Below are positions 23,202 through 30,833 of a stretch of DNA of 40,130 nucleotides, in pieces. The notes beneath the pieces are model-generated. The model saw nothing but the letters and a program-made list of their open reading frames with translations, did not search any database and was not told the origin of the DNA. The first letter of the stretch is position 1. Each line of letters opens with the position of its first letter. The position numbers were made by a program, and so were the translations under genes. This DNA is from Isoptericola sp. BMS4 (lineage in GTDB: Bacteria > Actinomycetota > Actinomycetes > Actinomycetales > Cellulomonadaceae), in assembly GCF_011634835.1 (NCBI RefSeq), contig NZ_SIRP01000001.1, positions 2,561,125 through 2,601,254 of the forward strand, given 5' to 3'.

Positions 23202-24431
23202 TCAGGCCCGCCTCTCGAGGGCGTCGCGCACGGCCTCCACCCCGATCCGCACCTCGTCGAACGACGTCGACAGCGGCGACAGGCCGAGCCGGATGCCGTG
23301 CGGGCGGCGGAAGTCGGGCACGACGCCGGTGGCCCACAGCTCCCGCACGACCTCCTCGAAGGCCGGGTGGTCGATCGTGACGTGCGAGCCGCGCCGCGCC
23401 GCGTCGCGCGGGGTGGTCACGGCGACGCCGTGGGGCACCAGCAGCTCGTCGGCCAGCTCCAGCGCGAACGCGGTGAGGAGCTCCGACTTGGCGCGGATCG
23501 CGTCCGTCCCGGCCTCGTCGATGAGGTCGAGCATGGCGCCCGTGGCGAGCATCGACGTGATTGTGGGCGTGCCGGAGACGAACCGACGGATGCCGGCGTG
23601 GGGTTCGTAGGCGGGGCCCATCTCGAACGGCGCCGCGGCGCCCATCCAGCCCTGGATCGGCTGGCGCAGCCGCTCGACGAGGTCGGCGCGCACGTACCCG
23701 AACGCGGGCGAGCCCGGACCGCCGTTCAGGTACTTGTACGTGCAGCCGGCGGCGACGTCGACGTCCCAGGCGTCGAGCTCCAGGGGCATCGCGCCGACGG
23801 AGTGGCACAGGTCCCACAGCACGAGGGCGCCTCGCTCGTGCGCCAGACGGGTGATCTCGGGCAGGTCGGCCAGGTGGCCCGAGCGGTAGGCGACGTGGCT
23901 GAGCAGCACCAGCGCCGTGCGGTCGGAGACCGCGACCGCCAGGGCGTCCAGCGTGACCCCGCCGGGGGCATCGATCCACACCAGACGCTTGCCGCACTCG
24001 GCCGCGATCCCCTCGAGCAGGTACCGGTCCGTCGGGAAGTTCTGCGAGTCGACGACGATCTCGTCGCGCCCGGCGACCTCCGGCAGGTCGAGCACGGCCC
24101 GCACCAGCTTGTACAGCACGACCGTGGTGGACTCGCCGACGAACGCCTGGCCGGGCGCCGCCCCCAGCGCGACGGCGCCGATACGGTCGCCGAGCGTCAG
24201 GGGCAGCTCGTACCAGGACTCGTCCCAGCCGCGGATGAGGCGGGTGCCCCACTCGTCGGTCGCGAACCGGGCCAGCCGCTCGGCGGCGGCCTTCGTCGGC
24301 CGTCCCAGCGAGTTGCCGTCGAGGTAGGCCACGACGTCCCCGGCGGGAACGAACTCGTCGCGGAACCGCGCGAGGGGGTCGGCGGCGTCGAGCGCGGCGG
24401 CGCGGGCAGCGGGTGCGCTGGGCGGGGTCAT
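23202..24431 (-). CDS. kynU: Kynureninase
   Basis: A 409-residue fold-type I PLP enzyme that cleaves L-kynurenine to anthranilate and L-alanine. Motifs are YLDGNSLGRP at the N-terminus, DSQNFPTDRYLLEG, VLWDLCHSVGAMPLEL, the PLP lysine Lys233 in GCTYKYLNGGPGSPAF, and the arginine region HGIRLGLSPLSTSFDEV near the C-terminus. Length is normal. It overlaps the amidohydrolase stop (ATGA). With tryptophan 2,3-dioxygenase two genes upstream, it completes the tryptophan-to-anthranilate route. Confidence 0.96.
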   Translation of the reverse strand: MTPPSAPAARAAALDAADPLARFRDEFVPAGDVVAYLDGNSLGRPTKAAAERLARFATDEWGTRLIRGWDESWYELPLTLGDRIGAVALGAAPGQAFVGESTTVVLYKLVRAVLDLPEVAGRDEIVVDSQNFPTDRYLLEGIAAECGKRLVWIDAPGGVTLDALAVAVSDRTALVLLSHVAYRSGHLADLPEITRLAHERGALVLWDLCHSVGAMPLELDAWDVDVAAGCTYKYLNGGPGSPAFGYVRADLVERLRQPIQGWMGAAAPFEMGPAYEPHAGIRRFVSGTPTITSMLATGAMLDLIDEAGTDAIRAKSELLTAFALELADELLVPHGVAVTTPRDAARRGSHVTIDHPAFEEVVRELWATGVVPDFRRPHGIRLGLSPLSTSFDEVRIGVEAVRDALERRA

Positions 24432-25363
24432 GCGGCGGGTCCTCCGGTGGGTGCGGTGGTGACGACGGCGGCGGCGAGCCGGTCGATCAGGTCGCCGGCC
24501 GGCAGCGCGGTGGGGTCGAACGGCCCGCCGGGCACGAACGTCGCGAGCCCGGGCACCGGGCGGGACGTCAGGGCCCGCAGGAGGGCGGGCGGCTGCAGCC
24601 CGGCGTCCGCGAGCGCGCGGAGCTCCCGGGGGTTGAGCCCAGCGGGCAGCGGCCCGTTGCCGAGGTCGGTGCCGTAGGCGACCACGCCGCCTGCGGCGTG
24701 GAAGCGCCGCAGGTTGTCGAGCGCGACGTCCCGGTCGCGCTCCTGCGCGGCCGACGGGTCGCCCCAGCCGTGGATGTCCAGGGTGCTGACCCAGACCTGT
24801 CGGGCGGCGGCGTCCTCGACCAGGGCGTCGGGCAGGCGCTCGGTCCAGGGGGTGTGCGCGAGCCGGTCGACGCCGGCCGCGAGCGCCCGCGCCGTCTGGC
24901 CGGGGCCCTCCACGTGGGCGACGACGGGCAGCCCGACGCCCCGCGCCGCCGCGACGATCGCGGCGAGGGTCGCGTCGTCGAGCAGCGGGCCGTCCGCGTG
25001 CAGCACGACCTTGACGTACGAGGCGCCCGCGGCGGCCTGCTGCGCGACGGCGGCCGTCGCGTCGTCGGGTCCGGCGACGGGCCGCACCGCGGCCGCGGGG
25101 GCCCAGTCGCGGTCGGACGGGTATCCGCCCGGGGCGGTGAGGAACGCCCCGGCGACGCGCACGTGCGGCAGGCCCGCCATGCCCGGCCAGCCCTCGGCGA
25201 CGGCGGGGTCCCAGCCGAGGTCGTCGACGCCGGCGATCCCGCCGGAGCGGACGGTGGCCGGGGCGGTCAGGCCGAGGTGCACGTGCGCGTCGACGAGGCC
25301 GGGCAGCAGCGCTCCCCCGTCCACGGCCCGTGCCCGCGGGACCCGCCGCGGCAGCGCGCCCAT
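24428..25363 (-). CDS. Amidohydrolase-superfamily enzyme, candidate N-formylkynurenine formamidase
   Basis: A 311-residue metal-dependent hydrolase. All expected ligands are visible: HxH at residues 27 and 29 (LVDAHVHLGL), a lysine in ASYVKVVLHADG that could be carboxylated, His in VVAHVEGP and DRLAHTPW, and Asp in AYGTDLGNG. The N-terminal beta-sandwich of imidazolonepropionase relatives is almost absent. It lies between tryptophan dioxygenase (TGATG overlap) and kynureninase (ATGA overlap), exactly where the formamidase step is required. No KynB cyclase-like or alpha/beta-hydrolase formamidase is present in the operon. The formamidase role is inference from position. Confidence 0.85.
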   Translation of the reverse strand: MGALPRRVPRARAVDGGALLPGLVDAHVHLGLTAPATVRSGGIAGVDDLGWDPAVAEGWPGMAGLPHVRVAGAFLTAPGGYPSDRDWAPAAAVRPVAGPDDATAAVAQQAAAGASYVKVVLHADGPLLDDATLAAIVAAARGVGLPVVAHVEGPGQTARALAAGVDRLAHTPWTERLPDALVEDAAARQVWVSTLDIHGWGDPSAAQERDRDVALDNLRRFHAAGGVVAYGTDLGNGPLPAGLNPRELRALADAGLQPPALLRALTSRPVPGLATFVPGGPFDPTALPAGDLIDRLAAAVVTTAPTGGPAA

Positions 25364-26244
25364 CAGGCGCCGATCTCCGTGCGCACGGCGAACAGCTCGG
25401 GGAAGAACGTGAGGTCGAGGGCCTTGCTGAGGAACCCGACGCCCGAGGAGCCTCCGGTGCCGCGCTTGAAGCCGATGATCCGCTGGACGGTGCGCAGGTG
25501 CCGGAACCGCCAGAGCTGGAAGTTCTCCTCCAGGTCGACGAGCTCCTCGCACGCCTCGTAGGCGGCCCAGTGCCGGTCGGGGTCCTCGTAGATCGCGCGG
25601 AACACCTCGACGAGGCCGTCGTCGTGGGTGTGGGCGTGGGTGACGTCGCGCTCGAGGACGGCGGCCGGCACGGCGTGCCCCTGGCGGGCGAGGTGGCGGC
25701 AGAACGCGTCGTACACGCTCGGCTCGTCGAGCAGGCGCCGCAGCACCTCCTGGGCCTCGGGCTCGGCGTCGAACACGCGGAGCATGCGCGAGTTCTTGTT
25801 GCCGAGCAGGAACTCCACCGCCCGGTACTGCCACGACTGGAACCCCGACGCGTTCGCGAGCTGCCCGCGGAACTCGCCGTACTCGCTGGGCGTGAGCGTC
25901 GCGAGGACCGACCACTGCTCGGTGAGGGTCTTCTGGATGTGCTTGACCCGCGCGATCGCCTTGAGCGCGGTGCCGAGGTCGTCGCGGTCCAGGCTGTCGC
26001 GGGCGGCGCGCAGCTCGTGCAGCACGAGCTTGAGCCACAGCTCGGTCGTCTGGTGCTGGACGATGAAGAGCAGCTCGTCGTGGTGCTCGGGCCGGCTCAC
26101 CGGCTCCTGCGCGGACAGCAGTCGGTCCAGGCGCAGGTACGAGCCGTAGGTCATCCGGTCGCGCAGGTCGGTCACGATGCCGGGCTCGAGGTCGCGTTCG
26201 TTGGTGGCCGACGTCGACAGCCCGGACGGTGCGGAGTGCGCCAT
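25363..26244 (-). CDS. kynA: Tryptophan 2,3-dioxygenase
   Basis: A 293-residue heme enzyme that oxidises L-tryptophan to N-formylkynurenine. Family blocks are [58 protein letters not shown], and the heme-ligand His region [22 protein letters not shown] followed by SSGVGFL. Start chosen at ATG 26244, which has no Shine-Dalgarno but a TAGGCT 8 nt upstream (leaderless). The ORF continues upstream without conserved sequence. First gene of the kyn operon. Confidence 0.96.
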   Translation of the reverse strand: MAHSAPSGLSTSATNERDLEPGIVTDLRDRMTYGSYLRLDRLLSAQEPVSRPEHHDELLFIVQHQTTELWLKLVLHELRAARDSLDRDDLGTALKAIARVKHIQKTLTEQWSVLATLTPSEYGEFRGQLANASGFQSWQYRAVEFLLGNKNSRMLRVFDAEPEAQEVLRRLLDEPSVYDAFCRHLARQGHAVPAAVLERDVTHAHTHDDGLVEVFRAIYEDPDRHWAAYEACEELVDLEENFQLWRFRHLRTVQRIIGFKRGTGGSSGVGFLSKALDLTFFPELFAVRTEIGA

Positions 26245-26252
26245 GACCGGCG

Positions 26253-26258
26253 AGCCTA
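26253..26258 (-). promoter_or_regulatory. Candidate -10 of the kyn operon (leaderless)
   Basis: TAGGCT followed by 8 nt and the ATG at 26244. It would also be where a PaaX-type repressor could act; no clear operator palindrome was identified. Confidence 0.45.
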
Positions 26259-26354
26259 ATGCATCTTCGTGACGGTCGGCGCCTGCGCGCAACAGATACG
26301 AGGTCGTCCGCCGCCGAGCGGAATCAGTACGCGGCGTCAGGCGTTGCGGCCGTC

Positions 26355-27128
26355 GTGAACGTCGAGCACCCCACCACCCTCTCCGCACCGCCCGGTCCCG
26401 CGCGGTCTCCCGGCGACGCGGTCCTGGACGAGCCGCGCTGGTCCTCCCTCACCGGCGCGCATGCGCACCTCGCCCAGGGCAACGAGCTGGTGCTGCGCTA
26501 TCCGGCCGACGTGTCGCCGTTCGGCGCGGTCCGCTCGTGGGACGACCCCGACGTGTGGGACGCGATCGTCGACGTCGTCGGGCACGGTGCCGAGTTCCCG
26601 ACCCCTCCGGCCGGCGTGGCCCTGCCCGAAGGGTGGGAGCGCGTCTTCTTCCTGGAGGGCGTCCAGCTCGTGGAGACGGAGGACCTGCGCACGCGCCCCG
26701 ACGCGGAGGCGGTGACGCTCGGCGCCGACGACGTGCCCGAGATGCTGGCGCTCGTCGAGCGTTCCCGACCGGGCCCGTTTCTGCCCCGCACCTACCTCAT
26801 GGGCCGCTACGTCGGGATCCGACGCGGCGGGCGCCTCGTGGCGATGGCCGGCGAGCGCCTGCAGCCCGCGGGGTGGACGGAGATCAGCGCCGTGACCACC
26901 GACCCGGACCACCGGGGGCAGGGTCTGGCGACGCGGCTCGTGCTCGACGTGGCGCACCACGTCCGCGAGCGCGGCGCCCGGGCCATGCTGCACGCCTCGG
27001 CCGCCAACACGTCGGCGATCCGGCTGTACGAGGCGCTGGGCTTCCGGCTCCGGGCGCGACCCGCCTTCGGTGCGGTGCGGACCCCGGGTCAACCGCGGGC
27101 CGGGCGCAGGCGGGCGCCGAGCAGGTAG
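26355..27128 (+). CDS. GNAT-family N-acetyltransferase
   Basis: About 257 residues. The C-terminal half is an FR47-like GNAT domain: [23 protein letters not shown] contains the acetyl-CoA-binding R/Q-x-x-G-x-G/A loop, followed by [24 protein letters not shown]. The N-terminal part ([36 protein letters not shown]) is typical of this actinobacterial subfamily. Start is uncertain: GTG 26355 lacks a ribosome site, and an upstream in-frame ATG at 26259 overlaps the kyn promoter. Substrate unknown. Its 3' end overlaps the DUF4395 gene on the opposite strand by 40 bp. Confidence 0.85.
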   Translation: MNVEHPTTLSAPPGPARSPGDAVLDEPRWSSLTGAHAHLAQGNELVLRYPADVSPFGAVRSWDDPDVWDAIVDVVGHGAEFPTPPAGVALPEGWERVFFLEGVQLVETEDLRTRPDAEAVTLGADDVPEMLALVERSRPGPFLPRTYLMGRYVGIRRGGRLVAMAGERLQPAGWTEISAVTTDPDHRGQGLATRLVLDVAHHVRERGARAMLHASAANTSAIRLYEALGFRLRARPAFGAVRTPGQPRAGRRRAPSR

Positions 27129-27547
27129 AGCTCGCACCCCAGGCACAGGCCGACGGCGGCGTTCAGCGCTGCGGCGACGAACGCGAGGCCGGCGGCCCAC
27201 GGGACAGCGGCGAGGACGCCCGCGAGGCCGAGGACGACGCCGGCGCCGGTGACGACCAGGCCGACGAGCTGCGCGAACCGTGGCGGTCGCGGGTCCTCGA
27301 GCTCCGCGGGCGGAGCGAGGCGCGGGCGCACGAGCGTGCGGAACAGCCAGCCCTGCACGGTGCCCTGGGCACCGCGCACGGCGCCGAGCAGGAACCCGGC
27401 GGCGACCACGGCGAGCAGCACCAGCCCGGCGGTGGACGCCCCGAGCACCACGACCACCGCCAGCAGGACGCCGGTGATGCCCGCGCCGACGCGCGGCCCG
27501 CGAGGGTCGATACCGGTGGGCGTCGAGGTGCGGCTGTCGCTGGTCAT
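27089..27547 (-). CDS. DUF4395 membrane protein
   Basis: A 152-residue protein with about four membrane helices and the family start GIDPRGPRVGAGITGVLLAVVVVLG. A conserved CLGCELYLL motif near the C-terminus supplies two cysteines spaced C-x2-C at the membrane. DUF4395 proteins are often encoded next to a membrane thioredoxin, as here, suggesting a thiol-redox role (inference). It starts 45 nt after the thioredoxin-like stop and has a GAGGAG ribosome site. Confidence 0.88.
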   Translation of the reverse strand: MTSDSRTSTPTGIDPRGPRVGAGITGVLLAVVVVLGASTAGLVLLAVVAAGFLLGAVRGAQGTVQGWLFRTLVRPRLAPPAELEDPRPPRFAQLVGLVVTGAGVVLGLAGVLAAVPWAAGLAFVAAALNAAVGLCLGCELYLLGARLRPARG

Positions 27548-27592
27548 CGTCGTCTCCTCGGAAGGGCGTGGGGCGTTCGGGGGGCGGTCGGC

Positions 27593-28033
27593 TCAGCGCT
27601 CGGCCGGCGCGCTCGTCCCGACCACGGCGGCGAGGCCGTCGCGCGCCTGCGCGGGTGACATCCCGCCGCTGCTGCGCGCCACCTGGGCGCCGTCGGGACC
27701 GAGCACGAGCACCGTCGGTGTCTTGAGGACGCCCAGCTCGCGCACGAGGTCGAGGTGCTCCTCGACGTCCAGCTCGTGGTGGGCGACGCCGGGACGGGCC
27801 GCGGTGAGGTCGCGCAGCACTCGCGACGTGGCGCGGCACGGGGCGCAGACCTGGGCGGAGAACTGCACGAACGTCGCCGTCTCCCCCAGGTCGACCCCGC
27901 GGGCCGACCAGTCGACCGCGGGCTCCGCCGGCGCGGTTGCCGTGCGCACGCGCCCCTGCTGCGAGCGCCAGAGCACGCCGACCACGATCGTGAGCGCCAC
28001 GAGTGCGGCCAGGGCGACGAGCTGCGTCTCCAC
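27593..28033 (-). CDS. Membrane-anchored thioredoxin-fold protein
   Basis: A 146-residue protein with one N-terminal membrane helix (QLVALAALVALTIVVGVLW), a short linker, then a thioredoxin fold with the redox motif Cys-Ala-Pro-Cys (VQFSAQVCAPCRATSRVL) and the cis-Pro region LKTPTVLVLGPDG. It likely acts on the outer face of the membrane in disulfide exchange. The GTG at 28033 is supported by GGGAGGAGG upstream. An in-frame ATG at 28123 would add a non-conserved extension before the helix. Forms an operon with the DUF4395 gene. Confidence 0.88.
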   Translation of the reverse strand: METQLVALAALVALTIVVGVLWRSQQGRVRTATAPAEPAVDWSARGVDLGETATFVQFSAQVCAPCRATSRVLRDLTAARPGVAHHELDVEEHLDLVRELGVLKTPTVLVLGPDGAQVARSSGGMSPAQARDGLAAVVGTSAPAER

Positions 28034-28150
28034 CGCGCCTCCTCCCAGGTTGTCGGTCCGGCGGGAACACCATTGTCCCCCTCGTCCATTCCCTGGGCCA
28101 GAAAATGACCGCATGGCGGACAACCGGTGAGGACCATCGTCCGGGCACGG

Positions 28151-28192
28151 CGAAGGCCCCTGGTCCGCGTCTCCGCGGGCCAGGGGCCTTCG
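28151..28192 (-). terminator. Very strong terminator downstream of the tRNA-Val remnant
   Basis: CGAAGGCCCCTGG at 28151-28163 pairs with CCAGGGGCCTTCG at 28180-28192 (13 bp). The stem continues inward through a T-G wobble and CCGCG/CGCGG to a TCTC tetraloop, about 19 bp in all. It begins 6 nt past the tRNA 3' end, so it is the original tRNA terminator. Confidence 0.8.
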
Positions 28193-28198
28193 TCCCGG

Positions 28199-28260
28199 TG
28201 GGCGATACTGGGATCGAACCAGTGACCTCTTCCGTGTCAGGGAAGCGCGCTACCGCTGCG
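28199..28260 (-). tRNA. 5'-truncated tRNA-Val(GAC) gene (remnant)
   Basis: Read on the minus strand, the D-loop and right half of the D-stem (CAGCGGTAGCGC), anticodon arm (CTTCC-CTGACAC-GGAAG, anticodon GAC), variable loop, T-arm (ACTGG-TTCGATC-CCAGT) and acceptor 3' strand (ATCGCCC-A) are intact. The 5' acceptor strand (expected GGGCGAT) and left D-stem are missing, replaced by protein-coding sequence. It cannot form an acceptor stem and is not functional. The breakpoint lies in CGCAGCGG (28253-28260), shared by the tRNA and the truncated transporter gene. Confidence 0.88.
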
Positions 28261-28435
28261 GGTCGATCTGGTACTTGGCGACGAGCGGGCCCGCGATGAC
28301 CGGTGCGACCAGCAGCACGGTGTACAGCACGGCGGAGAACACGCCGACGAACAGGTAGATCTGCCCGCTGCGGGCGTGCAGCGGGTCGGTGGCCGTCTCA
28401 GGGTGTGGGGTGGTGCTCGTGGTGCGCGCCGTCAT
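28250..28435 (-). pseudogene. MFS transporter, N-terminal fragment truncated by the tRNA remnant
   Basis: A 61-codon reading frame with a good ribosome site (GAGGCGACC before ATG). It contains a cytoplasmic N-terminus and the first membrane helix (YLFVGVFSAVLYTVLLVAPVIAGPLVAKYQIDPQR), the pattern of an MFS transporter's first helix and loop. It ends at a TAG that belongs to the tRNA D-loop. Codons run in frame right up to the junction, so a full transporter gene was cut here. Family assignment is from one helix only and is tentative. It lies downstream of the LysR gene on the same strand. Confidence 0.6.
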
Positions 28436-28544
28436 GGTCGCCTCCTCGCGTCGTCGCGGCTGCGCCCCAGCCTGGACGCGCGCCGCCCCGAGCGCTTGCC
28501 CCTGCGGGCACGGCTCTTGGCCCGCAGCGCAGTCCCGGCGGCGG

Positions 28545-29456
28545 TCAGACGGCGGGGCGCCGGCCGGCGGCCTCGCGCAGGTGGTCGATCGCGACCCGCA
28601 CGCGGCGGGAGGCGTGCCTGCCGGGCGGGAGCACGGCCACGATCGTGTTGAGCGACTCCGTCCCGACGACGGGGCGGAACACGACCTCGTTGTCCTCGTA
28701 GGTGCGCCCGTGCGCGGGCGGGCTGTTGATGAGGGAGTACCCGAGCCCCCGCGAGACCAGCGAGTAGATGGTGTCGATGTTGCTGCTCGTCCACCGGATC
28801 CTGGGCTGCACGCCGGCCGACCGCAGCGTCTCGGTGAGGCGATCGATCGTGGGCGGGACGTTCAGCAGGATCGCGGTCTCGTCGGCCAGGTCGGCGAACG
28901 TCACGGACTCGCGCGCCGCGAGCGGGTGCGCCGTCGGCAGCGCCGCGTGCAGGACGACGTCGCTCAGGTGCACCTGCGTGAGGTCGTCGTCCGCCTGGCG
29001 CCCGTAGACGAGCCCGAGGTCGAGCGTGCCGAGGCGGATCGCCTCCTGGACGGCGGCCGGCTCGTCCTCGACGAAGGTCACCTCGACCGCCGGGTGGTCG
29101 GCGTCGAAGCGCGCGACCAGGGGCGGCAGCAGCCGGGGCGACAGGGTGTGGCTGCACCCGACCCGCAGCGGCCCGCTCATCGCGGACATCGACTCGGTCA
29201 CCGCCTCGCGGGCCTCCCCGACCCGCTCGAGGACGGCGCGCGCGTGCCGGGCGAAGGTGACGCCGGCGGGCGTCGGGGTGACGCGCCGCGACCGGGACCG
29301 GACGAACAGGTCGGCGCCGAGCGCCCTCTCGAGCTGCGCGATCGCCATCGAGGCCGCCGCCTGGGACACGTGCGACGCCTCCGCCGCGGCGGTGACCGAG
29401 CCGTGGTCGACGGCCGCGACGAAGTACTGCAGCTGGCGGAGCGTCACCTCGGACAT
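28545..29456 (-). CDS. LysR-family transcriptional regulator
   Basis: A 303-residue LTTR. The N-terminal wHTH is TLRQLQYFVAAVDHGSVTAAAEASHVSQAAASMAIAQLERALGADLF, followed by the linker helix. The two-lobed effector-binding domain includes GPLRVGCSHTLSPRLLPPLV and LDLGLVYG. Start ATG 29456 with AGGAG 6 nt upstream. It is divergent from the metallo-beta-lactamase-fold gene, which it most likely activates together with the downstream transporter and ThDP enzyme. Effector unknown, perhaps an aromatic or 2-oxo acid. Confidence 0.93.
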   Translation of the reverse strand: MSEVTLRQLQYFVAAVDHGSVTAAAEASHVSQAAASMAIAQLERALGADLFVRSRSRRVTPTPAGVTFARHARAVLERVGEAREAVTESMSAMSGPLRVGCSHTLSPRLLPPLVARFDADHPAVEVTFVEDEPAAVQEAIRLGTLDLGLVYGRQADDDLTQVHLSDVVLHAALPTAHPLAARESVTFADLADETAILLNVPPTIDRLTETLRSAGVQPRIRWTSSNIDTIYSLVSRGLGYSLINSPPAHGRTYEDNEVVFRPVVGTESLNTIVAVLPPGRHASRRVRVAIDHLREAAGRRPAV

Positions 29457-29480
29457 CAACTCTCCTGATGGCTCGTATGA

Positions 29481-29496
29481 GAACTATCGACTATTC
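29481..29496. promoter_or_regulatory. LysR operator candidate
   Basis: GAA-CTA-TCGA-CTA-TTC, an interrupted 16-bp palindrome (GAAN3TCGAN3TTC) 25 bp from the LysR start, in an AT-richer patch. Position and symmetry fit a LysR recognition site. Confidence 0.5.
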
Positions 29497-29555
29497 AAAT
29501 CATGTCGCCCTGCCCACACTGGGAGCAAGCACCCCTACTGCGAAGGAGCAGCCCC

Positions 29556-30602
29556 GTGAGCCACGCCAGCGGCGACCTGCGTCCCCGTGTCATCACCCTC
29601 GGCACCGCCGGCGGCCCCCGCTGGTGGCAGCGCGGGGAGCCGACGCGCCGCAGCGGCATCGCGACCGCCGTCGTCGTCGGCGACGCGTTCTACCTGGTCG
29701 ACTGCGGCCACGGCGTCGGACGCCGCATCGCCGAGGCCGGGCTGCACCTGCGCGACCTCCGCGGCGTGTTCGTCACGCACCTGCACTCCGACCACACGGT
29801 GGACCTCGCGAGCCTGGCGGTCTTCGGGCTGTACGAGCTCGGCCACCGCCGCGGCGACCCCGTGCCGGTCGTCGGCCCCGGCGACCGCGGCGCCCTGCCG
29901 CCGGTCTCGCCGCGCGCGACCGTCCCGCCTCGACCCGTCGCGCCGGACCACCCCACGCCCGGTACCGCCGCGATGTTCGACACGCTGGTGCGCGCCTTCG
30001 CGACCGACCTCAACGACCGCGTCATCGACAGCCTGCGTCCCAGCCCCACCGAGCTGTTCGCGCCGCGCGACATCGAGATCCCGGCCGGCCTCGGGTACCA
30101 CCCGAACACCAACCCGACGCCGGCCATGGAGCCGCTCGTCGTGCACCAGGACGACCTCGTCACGGTGACGGCGGTCCTCGTCGAGCACCCGCCCGTCGCG
30201 CCGGCGTTCGGCTTCCGCTTCGACACCCCGGACGGCTCCGTGACGTTCTCCGGCGACACGACCTCCACCCCCAACATGGTGCGGCTCGCCCGGGACACCG
30301 ACCTGCTGCTGCACGAGGCGATCGACGTCGACTTCATCGAGCGCACCTACGGCGGCCTCGAGGACGACGCGTCCCGCGCCTCGCGCGACCATCACTACAA
30401 GTCCCACACCACGGTCGCCGACGCCGCCCGCGTGGCCACCGAGGCCGGGGCGCGCCAGCTCGCCCTCCACCACCTGGTTCCCGGCACCGCCGACGCCTCG
30501 GTGTGGCGGCGCGCCGCCGAGCACTACGACGGCGTCTTCCACCTGCCCGACGACCTCGACGTCATCGCGCTGCGCCCCGCGGCCGACCGCGTCGCCGTCT
30601 GA
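29556..30602 (+). CDS. Metallo-beta-lactamase-fold hydrolase (RNase Z/arylsulfatase-like group)
   Basis: A 348-residue hydrolase with the di-metal motif HxHxDH (VTHLHSDHTVD; His75, His77, Asp79, His80). A later Asp is in TFSGDTTSTPN and a C-terminal His in ALHHLVPG. The fold group includes RNase Z and lactone/sulfate-ester hydrolases; a metabolic substrate is likelier given the neighbours. Start GTG 29556 with GAAGGAG 7 nt upstream. The stop TGA includes the IS110 core dinucleotide GA. Before insertion the next gene started 37 bp further on, so it was the first gene of an operon. Confidence 0.88.
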   Translation: MSHASGDLRPRVITLGTAGGPRWWQRGEPTRRSGIATAVVVGDAFYLVDCGHGVGRRIAEAGLHLRDLRGVFVTHLHSDHTVDLASLAVFGLYELGHRRGDPVPVVGPGDRGALPPVSPRATVPPRPVAPDHPTPGTAAMFDTLVRAFATDLNDRVIDSLRPSPTELFAPRDIEIPAGLGYHPNTNPTPAMEPLVVHQDDLVTVTAVLVEHPPVAPAFGFRFDTPDGSVTFSGDTTSTPNMVRLARDTDLLLHEAIDVDFIERTYGGLEDDASRASRDHHYKSHTTVADAARVATEAGARQLALHHLVPGTADASVWRRAAEHYDGVFHLPDDLDVIALRPAADRVAV

Positions 30603-30616
30603 CAGTGAGGATGTAG

Positions 30617-30800
30617 GCGGGCCCCGCAGCGGTTGGTTCCTGACTCGCCGCCTGACTGACCTCGGGTCTTCAACGGGATCTGTCGGTACTGGCCGCTGCG
30701 GGGCCCGCTTGCACTCACCTGACGTGGCGGTGTGACCTCATAGGAGCCTGTGCCAGCAGGCACCCATCACTGTCTTGTCCGCTCGCCGCGGCGGTGCGTG
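30617..30800 (+). ncRNA. Predicted IS110 bridge RNA (ends approximate)
   Basis: A perfect 16-bp stem (GCGGGCCCCGCAGCGG at 30617-30632 with its complement at 30693-30708) encloses a 60-nt target-binding loop. It contains TCGCCGCCTGA (30645-30655), which matches 10 of 11 nt of the sequence left of the insertion (30592-30602). After the stem, CATAGGAGC (30739-30747) equals the element's right end with core (31928-31936). TCACTGTC (30767-30774) is the exact reverse complement of the left end with core (30601-30608). These are candidate left-target, left-donor and right-donor guides. A right-target guide matching the right flank was not found. Transcript ends are guesses. Confidence 0.75.
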
Positions 30801-30833
30801 CCGCCCTTGCCCCTTGCGAGTGAGAGGACGGCG

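Noticed and set aside
28199-28300. A complete tRNA-Val gene
   Set aside because: The sequence expected to pair with ATCGCCC (GGGCGAT) is absent upstream, and coding sequence takes its place; only the 3' part remains.
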